Positions 1-5,030 of a stretch of DNA of 5,631 nucleotides are shown here, in pieces (the first letter of the stretch is position 1; each line of letters starts with the position of its first letter). The notes below the pieces were generated by a model. It saw nothing but the letters and a program-made list of their open reading frames with translations, did not search any database and had not been told where the DNA came from. Source of the stretch: Spirochaetota bacterium. Its GTDB lineage: Bacteria; Spirochaetota; UBA4802; UB4802. Location: positions 1-5,631 of the forward strand of contig JAKPOE010000430.1 in NCBI GenBank assembly GCA_029548025.1. The letters run 5' to 3'. A program made the translations under genes and the position numbers.

Positions 1-1
1 C

Positions 2-301
2 TTCAAAGATATAGCACAGGATATAATTTTGAAATGTGCCAGACATGAGAGCGCTGAACTTATACATTTTTCATTACAGAAGAAAGAATTTAAAAAATTT
101 GATGAGTTTGTAGCGACAGTTCCTGAAACAATTTTTAATGATAGTAAGGGCGATATTGCGTCAAAGATTAAGCACCTGGAAAAGCACATTAGAACAACAC
201 CTGAAGCAGAATCGCTGCTATCATTAAGCCTGTGTTACCTGTTTCAGGGGAACAGTCAAAAGGCGATTTATTATTTAGCACAGGTTACACAATCGAGTTG
301 A
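2..301 (+). CDS. C-terminal end of an unidentified protein with a TPR-like tail (5' end outside window)
   Basis: The frame is open from base 2 to the TGA at 299-301, so 99 residues of the C-terminus are visible. A TTG at 29 lies in frame but has no ribosome binding site, so the gene most likely enters from the left. The sequence is rich in Lys, Glu and Phe, and the last 30 residues (SLLSLSLCYLFQGNSQKA and after) have the small/large residue spacing of a tetratricopeptide helix pair, with a Leu-Cys-Tyr-Leu-Gly-Ala pattern. The family cannot be named from this piece. A TPR or other alpha-solenoid protein involved in protein contacts is the best guess. No terminator hairpin is evident just after the stop. 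Confidence 0.7.
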   Translation, partial: FKDIAQDIILKCARHESAELIHFSLQKKEFKKFDEFVATVPETIFNDSKGDIASKIKHLEKHIRTTPEAESLLSLSLCYLFQGNSQKAIYYLAQVTQSS

Positions 302-309
302 TAGTGTAG

Positions 310-375
310 TCACAATAAAAAAAATGTAACCCCACCAAGAATTATTATGGCAATGACAATTTTTTTTGCAACCAT
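310..375 (-). CDS. possible 21-residue hydrophobic peptide (very tentative)
   Basis: An ATG at 375-373 begins a 21-codon frame ending in TGA at 312-310. The peptide starts Met-Val-Ala-Lys-Lys and is then almost entirely Ile, Val, Leu, Gly and Phe, so it would be a single membrane helix with a basic N-terminus. The frame stays open upstream to about 489 but offers no other ATG, GTG or TTG. No Shine-Dalgarno sequence lies directly upstream, which argues against it. It could be a small membrane peptide, the start of a broken membrane or secreted protein gene, or chance in AT-rich DNA. Confidence 0.15.
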   Translation of the reverse strand: MVAKKIVIAIIILGGVTFFLL

Positions 376-548
376 AGGATAATTTTGCTTAATGTTACTC
401 CAGACTAGTGCGCATACTACTCTACAGGAGTGGCATAGATAATAATATTTTTCAATGAAAAGTAAGGGATGTGGATTAAATATCCAATATTAAATATAGA
501 TGTATGATCGCAAGCTAATTACCATTTATTGTGTAGGCAATAACACTT

Positions 549-586
549 CAGAGGGCGGTCCCATATGGTATTGACTGATGCCTCTG
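549..586. other. bulged hairpin with internal palindrome
   Basis: CAGAGG (549-554) pairs with CCTCTG (581-586). The stem continues with C556-G580 after a one-base bulge, and then GGTC (557-560) can pair with GACT (573-576) using one G-T wobble. The apical loop contains the perfect 8-base palindrome CCATATGG (561-568). It lies inside the GC island and could be a structured RNA element or simply part of the decayed coding sequence. Confidence 0.3.
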
Positions 587-631
587 CTTCCAGTTCTTTT
601 CGATACTTCGTTTGCGGTAAGGAATACAGGT

Positions 632-652
632 AAATGCCTGCATACGGCATTT
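632..652 (+). terminator. weak terminator-like hairpin
   Basis: AAATGCC (632-638) and GGCATTT (646-652) form a perfect 7-bp stem with loop TGCATAC. It is followed by TGCTTCTTT, which is T-rich but interrupted, so termination on the plus strand would be weak. No plus-strand gene directly upstream needs it. Together with the hairpin at 549-586 it would give a small structured transcript, but no convincing promoter was found upstream. Confidence 0.25.
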
Positions 653-920
653 TGCTTCTTTGCAGAATCGTTAATGTTAATAAAGAGAAAGATAAAGGTG
701 TTCAGGGGTGGCTCGTAGTGCTCAGCATAGGAGTTTAAGCAACGTTCAATCTTTGATGGTGACAGGTAGTTTATCCAATGTTCATAGATTCCTTTTCCCG
801 GAGTTATTTATATATTACCAATAACTATCGAATATAATCGTATCTAAAAAAATACGGTAAACGAATTATTAATGGTACTATTAATCATTTATAAATATTA
901 GGAATATAGTACACTGATAA

Positions 921-947
921 TAAAAAAGGCGCTTTTTTAAGGCGCCT
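921..947 (-). terminator. Rho-independent terminator of rlpA, overlapping its stop codon
   Basis: Read on the minus strand, AGGCGC (947-942) pairs with GCGCCT (932-927) around a 9-base loop, and the transcript then runs into a T tract (926-922). The 5' arm is made of the last coding bases of rlpA and the TAA (939-937) lies in the loop, so the terminator begins inside the coding sequence. There is no T tract on the plus strand, so it acts in one direction only. Confidence 0.85.
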
Positions 948-1782
948 CATCGGTGGTATCACTTATACTTATCCTGTATGATGGGATATCGTTCTTTTTT
1001 AAAATTTTTCTATATTTACTAATTTGATTTTCATCAAGGTTGGTTATTCGCACTTTATAAAAGTAACCTTCTTTTACAACTACAACTGGTTTATCAACAA
1101 GCCCTTCTATCTTTTCTTTTAATTTATCAGCATTGAGCTTTGAATAAAATGCCCCGGTTTGTATTGCAATGCCACTTCCAATGCTTGATTGTTCATAGGT
1201 GTTTTTCTGATAGTTAGTATCCTCAACAGCTTCTCCAAATACACCAACATCACTGGATTTGTTACCCGGCTGCGAATCATTGCCATATGATACTACGGAT
1301 ATCCCCACTTTTGCTTCACCTTTTTCAAGCATACCCAGATCTCTGGCAGCTTTATATGATACATCAAGTATCCTGTTTTTTTTGAATGGCCCCCTGTCGT
1401 TGACAGTAACCTGTATTTTTTTCCCATTCTCTAAATTTGTTACCATAATGATGCTGCCAAAGGGAAGCGTGCGGTGAGCAGCAGTATATTTGTTCATGTC
1501 AAATGGTTCGCCAGATGCAGTCAATCTTCCTTGAAATTCTCTTCCATACCAGCTTGCCATGCCAACCTGATAGTAGTTTGATTTTTCATCAGTGTTTGTG
1601 GCCGCAACATTTGGATTCATGTCTGAATAAACAGGCGAATCATTTGCAGTAGAATTTTCTTCATTCTGCCCAAAGGTAAATGTATCGTTGCGTTTGGTCA
1701 TAACGCTGTTGGGCGCACATGATGACAAAAGACTGATCATGAGAACTATCGCCCATACTATATATACTGGATAATTACGCAT
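937..1782 (-). CDS. rlpA: RlpA-family septal lipoprotein (lytic transglycosylase) with SPOR domain
   Basis: 281 residues. An ATG at 1806 would add 8 residues, but AAGGAGG (1795-1789) sits 6 bases before the ATG at 1782 and a TATAAT box overlaps the upstream region, so 1782 is the likely start. Residues 5-21 are a hydrophobic signal and L-S-S-C gives a lipobox with lipidation at Cys22. A low-complexity linker rich in Asn, Ser and Thr follows. Residues about 72-166 form the RlpA double-psi beta-barrel, with the motifs GMASWYGREFQGRLTASGE, TAAHRTLPFG and NDRGPF. His103 and Asp129 occupy the catalytic positions of characterised RlpA. Residues about 204-275 (IAIQTGAFYSKLNADKL, YFYKVRI) match a SPOR domain, which binds glycan strands lacking stem peptides at division sites. 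By family, it should cleave such denuded glycans during daughter-cell separation or septal wall remodelling. It is transcribed alone, divergently from the DegT homologue. The assignment is firm; catalytic activity is inferred. Confidence 0.93.
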   Translation of the reverse strand: MRNYPVYIVWAIVLMISLLSSCAPNSVMTKRNDTFTFGQNEENSTANDSPVYSDMNPNVAATNTDEKSNYYQVGMASWYGREFQGRLTASGEPFDMNKYTAAHRTLPFGSIIMVTNLENGKKIQVTVNDRGPFKKNRILDVSYKAARDLGMLEKGEAKVGISVVSYGNDSQPGNKSSDVGVFGEAVEDTNYQKNTYEQSSIGSGIAIQTGAFYSKLNADKLKEKIEGLVDKPVVVVKEGYFYKVRITNLDENQISKYRKILKKNDIPSYRISISDTTDEAP

Positions 1783-1788
1783 AAATTT

Positions 1789-1795
1789 CCTCCTT
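1789..1795 (-). promoter_or_regulatory. strong ribosome binding site of rlpA
   Basis: AAGGAGG read on the minus strand, 6 bases before the ATG at 1782. It decides the start: the longer reading from 1806 would place this site inside the coding sequence. Confidence 0.85.
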
Positions 1796-1809
1796 GTAAA
1801 AGCCATGAA

Positions 1810-1815
1810 ATTATA
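1810..1815 (-). promoter_or_regulatory. probable -10 box of rlpA
   Basis: A perfect TATAAT on the minus strand (1815-1810) would place the transcript start near 1803, giving a leader of about 20 bases that contains the AAGGAGG site. The -35 position at 17-bp spacing reads CAGATA, a poor match, so the promoter may be weak or activator-dependent. Confidence 0.5.
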
Positions 1816-1913
1816 CAGACAGTCATCCGGGGTATCTGCATAGTAATTATCGGAATTATGTAAATACTGCTTTATTTAATTTTCAAAATAAAAAATGATG
1901 CTTGACCAAATAG

Positions 1914-1934
1914 AGGTAATCCGCAAGGTTACCT
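1914..1934 (+). promoter_or_regulatory. GNRA-capped hairpin directly before the degT-like gene
   Basis: AGGTAA (1914-1919) pairs with TTACCT (1929-1934). After a single bulged T (1920), CC (1921-1922) pairs with GG (1927-1928) and closes a GCAA tetraloop, a stable GNRA loop. The stem can extend by G1913-T1935 and A1912-T1936. It contains the only Shine-Dalgarno-like AAGG (1925-1928) for a TTG start at 1935, so folding could block initiation. If translation starts at the ATG at 1962 it would instead be a leader hairpin. No T tract follows, so it is not a terminator. Confidence 0.5.
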
Positions 1935-2996
1935 TTGATTAAAAGTTTAAAAAAATATGTTATGAAGATAGTTGCAAGTAAACCAACCATTACACGAAAA
2001 GAATTAGAAGGAGTGCTGGATTGTCTTATCCAGGATAATTTAGCTTCGGGTTCTGTTGTTAAGCAGTTTGAGCAGGCATTGAGCACTACCATTGGCTTAA
2101 AGTATGCTCTTGCTACCAACTCAATTTATGGAGCTTACCATTGTATATTTTCTGCTCTTGGTATTACAGCCGGTGATGAGGTTATTATTCCATCATATTT
2201 TGATGCTGCACCGCTCAAGGCATGCCATGTTGTTGGCGCTATCCCTGTTCTGGTTGATATTGCCGAAAACTGTTATCATCCATCAATAGAAAATATACAG
2301 GGAGCTATCACACAAAAAACAAAAGCGATAGTTATTGGGCATACATTTGGCTTTCCAGCGCAGTTAGACCTTAATGATAGTGCAATTCCATGCATTCTTG
2401 ATATTTCCCATGCTATTGGTATGGATGCTGGCGAGCTTTTTGATACAGCGCCATCATTTGCAGTTGCATCGTTTGCTCCATCAATGATGATTACCACGGA
2501 AATGGGTGGTATGATATTTACCAATAATTCGCGCTATTTTTCATATATTCGCGATATACGGAATGGAATGCCCCGTGAACATATTGCTGGATTTGAATAT
2601 TGCATGAGTGATGTGCACGCTGCAATGGGTATAAATCAGTTGCTTAAATTAAAGGATTTTGTTAAACGAAGGCGTTATATAGCTCGCATATACTACGATG
2701 CATTGAGTAAAACCCATCACAGTACCTTTTATGCTTTTAGTGAGCACTTTACCTATCAGGTATTTCCTGTTTTGTTTGATGCTCAGCCAGATATTGTTGA
2801 TAAGTACTTTAAAAAAAATGCAATAGAGATTTATCATCCAATTGATGTGCCACTGCATCAGTATATGAAACTGCGTAATCTTGATTTTCCTCATAGTGAT
2901 AGATTGTCCAAAAAGCTGTTTTCATTGCCAATGTATCCTGCTCTGACAAAACGAGAAATAGAAAAGGTTGCAAGGATAGTAACCATGCTTGCCTGA
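1935..2996 (+). CDS. DegT/DnrJ/EryC1-family PLP-fold protein lacking the catalytic lysine
   Basis: 353 residues from TTG 1935 (AAGG 6 bases upstream) or 344 from ATG 1962, which has no ribosome binding site but matches the usual family N-terminus (MKIVASKPTITRKELEGV). The start is unsettled. The fold is clear along the full length: GDEVIIPSYFDAAPLKA (80-96), GHTFGFP (135-141), LDISHAIG (155-162, Asp156 at the PLP-pyridine position), MSDVHAAMGINQLLKLKDF (224-242), HPIDVPLHQY (301-310) and LFSLPMYPALTKREIEKV (328-345). Members are sugar aminotransferases or 3-dehydratases. The PLP-lysine motif (SFhxxK..tTGEGG) here reads SFAPSMMITTEMGG (179-192): Met184 stands where Lys is expected, or His in ColD/E1-type dehydratases. 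The G-N-Y-R motif reads G219-F-E-Y-C223, losing Asn and Arg. The intact frame and conserved framework suggest a selected pseudoenzyme or altered chemistry, not decay. No sugar-nucleotide genes lie nearby. Confidence 0.85.
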   Translation: MIKSLKKYVMKIVASKPTITRKELEGVLDCLIQDNLASGSVVKQFEQALSTTIGLKYALATNSIYGAYHCIFSALGITAGDEVIIPSYFDAAPLKACHVVGAIPVLVDIAENCYHPSIENIQGAITQKTKAIVIGHTFGFPAQLDLNDSAIPCILDISHAIGMDAGELFDTAPSFAVASFAPSMMITTEMGGMIFTNNSRYFSYIRDIRNGMPREHIAGFEYCMSDVHAAMGINQLLKLKDFVKRRRYIARIYYDALSKTHHSTFYAFSEHFTYQVFPVLFDAQPDIVDKYFKKNAIEIYHPIDVPLHQYMKLRNLDFPHSDRLSKKLFSLPMYPALTKREIEKVARIVTMLA

Positions 2997-3009
2997 AAGA
3001 TTCAGGTAA
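2989..3009 (+). terminator. hairpin over the stop codon of the degT-like gene (weak terminator)
   Basis: CCTGAA (2992-2997) and TTCAGG (3001-3006) pair perfectly around an AGA loop, and the stem extends outward by a G-T and two A-T pairs (2989-2991 with 3007-3009). The TGA stop (2994-2996) is in the 5' arm. Only TTATTC follows, not a T tract, so it may serve mRNA 3'-end stability more than termination. Confidence 0.4.
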
Positions 3010-3179
3010 TTATTCATGGGGCAGATTGTTGTCAATAGAAGAATTGAAATCATGGTGATAGTATACGTATTGTTGAACTGGTTATAGTTTTTGTATGGTT
3101 CAGTAAAGGTGATAGTAGTTTATTATTGTGGCATTGTGGTATCGGAAGGTTGTGTATTGCTCCATATTGTTAAAACAAG

Positions 3180-3207
3180 TTTACAATTATATTGATTTGA
3201 TTATAAT
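3180..3207 (+). promoter_or_regulatory. sigma-70-type promoter of the queD-like gene
   Basis: TTTACA (3180-3185) and TATAAT (3202-3207) are separated by 16 bp. Transcription would start near 3214, leaving a leader of about 36 bases with the GAGGTG ribosome binding site (3236-3241). The leader shows no preQ1 riboswitch-like fold. Confidence 0.65.
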
Positions 3208-3249
3208 ATTATTCCATGCATTATTATATTGTTGCGAGGTGAAAATACC

Positions 3250-3654
3250 ATGTATATACTAACAGTTGAAGATTATATCTCAGCCGCCCACCAGCTTATA
3301 GGGTATAAAGGCAGATGTGAAAATATTCATGGGCATAACTGGAAGATTGAAATATCGGTGTGTGGTGAAAAGCTCAATGACATAGGAATAATGATTGATT
3401 TCCATGATCTTAAAGCCATGATTAAAGAAGTTCTGGATGAATTTGATCATAAAAATTTAAATGACGTCGATGCATTTAAAAGTTTAAATCCCAGCTCGGA
3501 ACATTTGTCAAGGATTATCTATGAAAAGATGAGTATCAAACTGGGGCAATATTCAAAAGATAACAATACAGAAATAAAATTATTGAGTATAGTGGTATGG
3601 GAATCGGCAACATGCCGTTCTGCATATCAAAAAAATTTTTTGATTAGTACTTGA
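3250..3654 (+). CDS. queD: 6-carboxytetrahydropterin synthase / PTPS-family protein (COG0720)
   Basis: 134 residues. GAGGTG (3236-3241) lies 8 bases before the ATG at 3250; the in-frame TTG at 3229 would add 7 residues but overlaps that site. The family fold is complete: zinc ligands His14 (SAAHQL), His27 and His29 (ENIHGHNW), nucleophile Cys23, IMIDFHDLK (47-55), the Asp66-His67 pair in FDHKNLN, NPSSEHL (80-86, usually NPTAENL) and Glu118 (VVWES), which holds the pterin ring. QueD converts dihydroneopterin triphosphate to 6-carboxytetrahydropterin, an early step to preQ0 and queuosine. The motif is C-E-x-x-H-G-H, having both the QueD cysteine and the Glu found in PTPS-III enzymes that replace FolB in folate synthesis, so the substrate role is open. 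No queC, queE, queF or folE is present nearby. It has its own promoter and may be cotranscribed with the lipoprotein gene 79 bp downstream, since no clear terminator separates them. Confidence 0.88.
   Translation: MYILTVEDYISAAHQLIGYKGRCENIHGHNWKIEISVCGEKLNDIGIMIDFHDLKAMIKEVLDEFDHKNLNDVDAFKSLNPSSEHLSRIIYEKMSIKLGQYSKDNNTEIKLLSIVVWESATCRSAYQKNFLIST
3626..3644. repeat. A7T6 near-perfect palindrome at the 3' end of queD
   Basis: ATCAAAAAAATTTTTTGAT is an odd-length palindrome centred on A3635. It encodes part of the C-terminus. An A-tract meeting a T-tract gives strongly bent or rigid DNA; as RNA it has almost no loop. Together with the T-run at 3655-3662 it might slow polymerase, but it is not a typical terminator. 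Confidence 0.4.
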
Positions 3655-3660
3655 TTTTTT

Positions 3661-3689
3661 TTGATAGTTGTGATTTGTGGTTGTGTAAT
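3661..3689 (+). promoter_or_regulatory. weak candidate promoter for the small lipoprotein gene
   Basis: TTGATA (3661-3666) and TGTAAT (3684-3689) are 17 bp apart. The -10 box lacks the conserved A at its second position, so this is tentative. An AT-only inverted repeat, AATAAAAT (3694-3701) and ATTTTATT (3704-3711), lies just downstream in the leader. Confidence 0.25.
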
Positions 3690-3733
3690 AAACAATAAAA
3701 TAAATTTTATTATTATAAAGGAGTAAAAGTATT

Positions 3734-3886
3734 ATGAAGAAGATTGCATCTCTTATTCTTATCGCTGTATTTGCAGTTGCTGTAGCATTTGTTGGCTGCA
3801 AAAAAGAAGAAGCACCAGCTCCAGAAGAGCAGGTTCAGGAACAGCCAGCAGAGCAGGCTCCAGCTGAAGCTCCAGCACAGAAGTAA
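3734..3886 (+). CDS. very small Ala/Pro/Glu/Gln-rich lipoprotein
   Basis: 50 residues. AAAGGAG (3717-3723) lies 10 bases before the ATG. Residues 1-21 form a textbook signal peptide (two Lys, then a long Ile/Leu/Ala/Val core) ending in the lipobox F-V-G-C, with lipidation at Cys22. The mature part is only 29 residues: Lys-Lys-Glu-Glu, then repeated Ala-Pro-Glu-Gln stretches such as QEQPAEQAPAEAPAQK. No fold is expected; it would be a short, flexible, charged tail on a lipid anchor at the inner or outer membrane. Small lipoproteins of this build are common in spirochaetes and proteobacteria, and most have no known function. The strong ribosome binding site, clean signal peptide and a strong terminator 22 bp after the stop support it as a real, probably well expressed gene. 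Confidence 0.85.
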   Translation: MKKIASLILIAVFAVAVAFVGCKKEEAPAPEEQVQEQPAEQAPAEAPAQK

Positions 3887-3907
3887 TTAAACTTCAATTT
3901 TATTGGC

Positions 3908-3936
3908 AAGAGGGACATCAATGATGTCCCTCTTTT
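3908..3936 (+). terminator. strong Rho-independent terminator after the small lipoprotein gene
   Basis: AAGAGGGACATC (3908-3919) and GATGTCCCTCTT (3923-3934) form a perfect 12-bp stem with a three-base AAT loop, and the T-run continues to 3936. It ends the queD/lipoprotein transcript. The minus strand lacks a T tract after it. Confidence 0.92.
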
Positions 3937-4161
3937 GTTAATGAAAAGATAATTTGTATTAATTTTTTTTCATTTATTGTATTATGTTATTATGCAGAGA
4001 GGGTGGCATTAATTGTTAAAATTAATTCTTTGGTAGTGACATATATTGCAAGGCATATACCGTAGATTCATAGTAAAAAAAAATAAGATAATCCATACAA
4101 CAATACTGTTATCTGCTATGCTGTTTTCCCGGTACATTATTTAAGGAAAATTTATAAAACT

Positions 4162-4189
4162 TTGACACACTATAGTGATCAACTATTAA
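4162..4189 (+). promoter_or_regulatory. possible antisense promoter with a palindrome in its spacer
   Basis: A perfect TTGACA (4162-4167) is 16 bp from TATTAA (4184-4189). The spacer contains the 10-base perfect palindrome CACTATAGTG (4168-4177), an operator-like position. Transcription would start near 4196 and run antisense into the minus-strand lipoprotein gene that ends at 4193. No plus-strand gene follows, so any product would be an antisense RNA. It may be chance in AT-rich DNA. Confidence 0.25.
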
Positions 4190-4192
4190 CAT

Positions 4193-4549
4193 TTATTCCT
4201 GAATATATTGTTTTATATCGGGATGCTTTATTGCATAGGTAAGAATTACATAGTCATCACTACTATCGTATTTTTCAACCAATCCATCTTTTACAACATC
4301 AACGTCTTCAGAAAATATTCCTCGGGCAATATATTGAGCATTCAATAGGGCAGCTTCCTTTGCAGTTTCGATTGCCTGTATGCCGGAGGTGCCTGGCTTT
4401 GGATACCCTTTGCAAATAATGACATAGGTGGAATCGTCCTGGAGATATTTTTTTACTAAAACATCAGGTTTACCCTGAATGCTTATCTGCTGAGAACAAG
4501 CAACAAAAAGGATAGCAACGATACTAGTAATGAATTGGATGTGTTTCAT
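4193..4549 (-). CDS. lipoprotein of unknown function, possibly LPP20-like
   Basis: 118 residues. The minus-strand ribosome binding site GGGAG (about 4562-4558) lies 8 bases before the ATG at 4549; a longer TTG start at 4567 would overlap it. A hydrophobic segment (residues 4-17) ends in F-V-A-C, a relaxed lipobox with lipidation at Cys18. The mature part has a beta-like stretch (TYVIICKGYPKPG, 41-53), an Ala-rich amphipathic helix (IQAIETAKEAALLNAQYIA, 57-75), then acidic beta-like segments (EDVDVVKDGLVEKY, DDYVILTYAI). Strand, then the A-x-x-x-A-x-x-x-A helix, then strands recalls LPP20/FlgT-N-like envelope lipoproteins, but no diagnostic motif is seen. It is probably outer-membrane or periplasm-facing. 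Its upstream neighbour on the same strand is the methyltransferase stump 133 bp away; no shared function is implied. No clear terminator follows. Confidence 0.75.
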   Translation of the reverse strand: MKHIQFITSIVAILFVACSQQISIQGKPDVLVKKYLQDDSTYVIICKGYPKPGTSGIQAIETAKEAALLNAQYIARGIFSEDVDVVKDGLVEKYDSSDDYVILTYAIKHPDIKQYIQE

Positions 4550-4643
4550 TGTGTCATCTCCCTGCAATATAATTTGTACTTTACCCCTGCATCGTACTGG
4601 TAAGTTTTAGGTAATCTGTGCAAAAACTATGCACTTTCCTCAC

Positions 4644-4661
4644 ATATAGATTAGGCTATAT
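4644..4661. other. AT-rich inverted repeat between methyltransferase stump and lipoprotein gene
   Basis: ATATAG (4644-4649) and CTATAT (4656-4661) form a 6-bp stem with a 6-base loop. A second small inverted repeat, GTGCA (4618-4622) and TGCAC (4630-4634), lies next to it. Both are weak and lack a T tract on the minus strand; they may mark the deletion scar after the truncated methyltransferase gene. Confidence 0.25.
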
Positions 4662-4682
4662 ATAATTATATTAATACTTATA

Positions 4683-4913
4683 TCAAATGTCAATATGTAA
4701 AACTGCTATACGTCCATCCTGTAAAACACGGTATATTTCTTGTGCAACTTTAGTTAAAACACCAAGATAGTGATCATAGTTTTTAAAAAGCTCCTTGTAA
4801 TCAAAAGGCGCATTAAAATAGGGCGGTGAGGTAACCATGAGGTGTATGCTTTTATCAGGAGTTTCTTCCATGGACATACAATTGCCAATAATTAGCTTGT
4901 GTTGTGTAGACAT
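4683..4913 (-). pseudogene. N-terminal fragment of a site-specific DNA methyltransferase
   Basis: 76 residues. The start is well formed: AAAAGG (4925-4920) 6 bases before the ATG at 4913. The sequence matches the beginning of amino-methyltransferases of the N4-cytosine/N6-adenine class in which the catalytic motif precedes the SAM motif: KLIIGNCMSMEETPDKSIHL (6-25), catalytic motif IV TSPPYFN (28-34), FDYKELFKNYDHYL (37-50) and EIYRVLQDGRIAVLHID (59-75). A TGA follows, and no other minus frame resumes the family sequence, so target recognition and the C-terminal FxGxG SAM-binding motif I are absent. Full-length relatives are several times longer. It cannot methylate DNA alone, so it is best read as a remnant of a restriction-modification or orphan methyltransferase gene truncated by deletion. 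No restriction gene is in the window. The preserved ribosome binding site and clean sequence suggest recent loss. Confidence 0.8.
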
Positions 4914-4970
4914 TGTTAACCTTTTAGCAAATAATGCAATTACTTATTTAAATATTCATTGTATGAGTAT

Positions 4971-4999
4971 TAAAAAAATAGCATGCCAAACATTGCATG
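4971..4999 (-). terminator. Rho-independent terminator of the ACT-domain gene
   Basis: Read on the minus strand, CATGC (4999-4995) pairs with GCATG (4986-4982) around an 8-base loop, followed by CTATTTTTTT (T-run 4978-4972). The stem is short but the T tract is good, and it lies about 30 bases after the stop of the ACT gene. It separates that gene from the methyltransferase stump. Confidence 0.55.
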
Positions 5000-5030
5000 A
5001 AAAGCTTAATCTACCGATTGGGAAGTATCC

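Larger units (their letters stand above)
519..807 (-). pseudogene. possible decayed coding remnant or repeated element in a GC island
   Basis: On the minus strand a frame is open for 93 codons from 807 to the TAA at 528-526, but no ATG, GTG or TTG stands near its 5' end; its upstream stop is at 810-808. It begins ITPGKGIYEHWINYLSPSKI and looks protein-like. A second minus frame overlaps it: an ATG at 650-648 gives 43 residues beginning MPYAGIYLYSLPQTKYRKEL and ending at TAA 521-519. This second frame also looks protein-like, so the remnant may contain a frameshift near 700. GC is 40-47% here against about 17-30% on both sides. No ribosome binding site of quality precedes the 43-residue frame (only AGAAG). 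The protein family is not recognised. A dispersed intergenic repeat or structured RNA is the main alternative. Confidence 0.3.
302..936. other. 635-bp intergenic stretch without a convincing intact gene
   Basis: No ORF with both a good start and a ribosome binding site is seen on either strand. About 302-520 and 800-920 are very AT-rich (841-900 has only 10 G or C in 60). The middle, about 541-780, is 40-47% GC by count and resembles the coding parts of the window. That middle island carries a stop-free minus-strand frame, two hairpins (549-586 and 632-652) and an internal CCATATGG palindrome; these are listed separately. The right end holds the rlpA terminator. Confidence 0.7.

Noticed and set aside
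1259..1477. 72-codon plus-strand ORF
   Set aside because: It lies fully antisense within the conserved RlpA domain and has no ribosome binding site or recognisable features.
2276..2524. 82-codon minus-strand ORF and other frames inside 1883-2894
   Set aside because: They overlap the DegT-family gene, whose conserved motifs fix the coding frame; the others are shadows.
3007..3228. 23-residue plus ORF from an ATG near 3016, and a possible preQ1 riboswitch before queD
   Set aside because: The ORF has no Shine-Dalgarno sequence. The leader after the mapped promoter is about 36 bases and shows no preQ1-type hairpin and pseudoknot pattern.
3580..3801. 73-codon minus-strand ORF
   Set aside because: It spans the end of queD, AT-rich spacer and the lipoprotein signal peptide on the opposite strand, with a low-complexity translation (poly-Ile/Leu/Tyr/Asn).
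4009..4137. 42-residue minus ORF with a hydrophobic stretch and C-x-x-C-H
   Set aside because: No ribosome binding site precedes its ATG and the region is very AT-rich, so chance is the simpler explanation.
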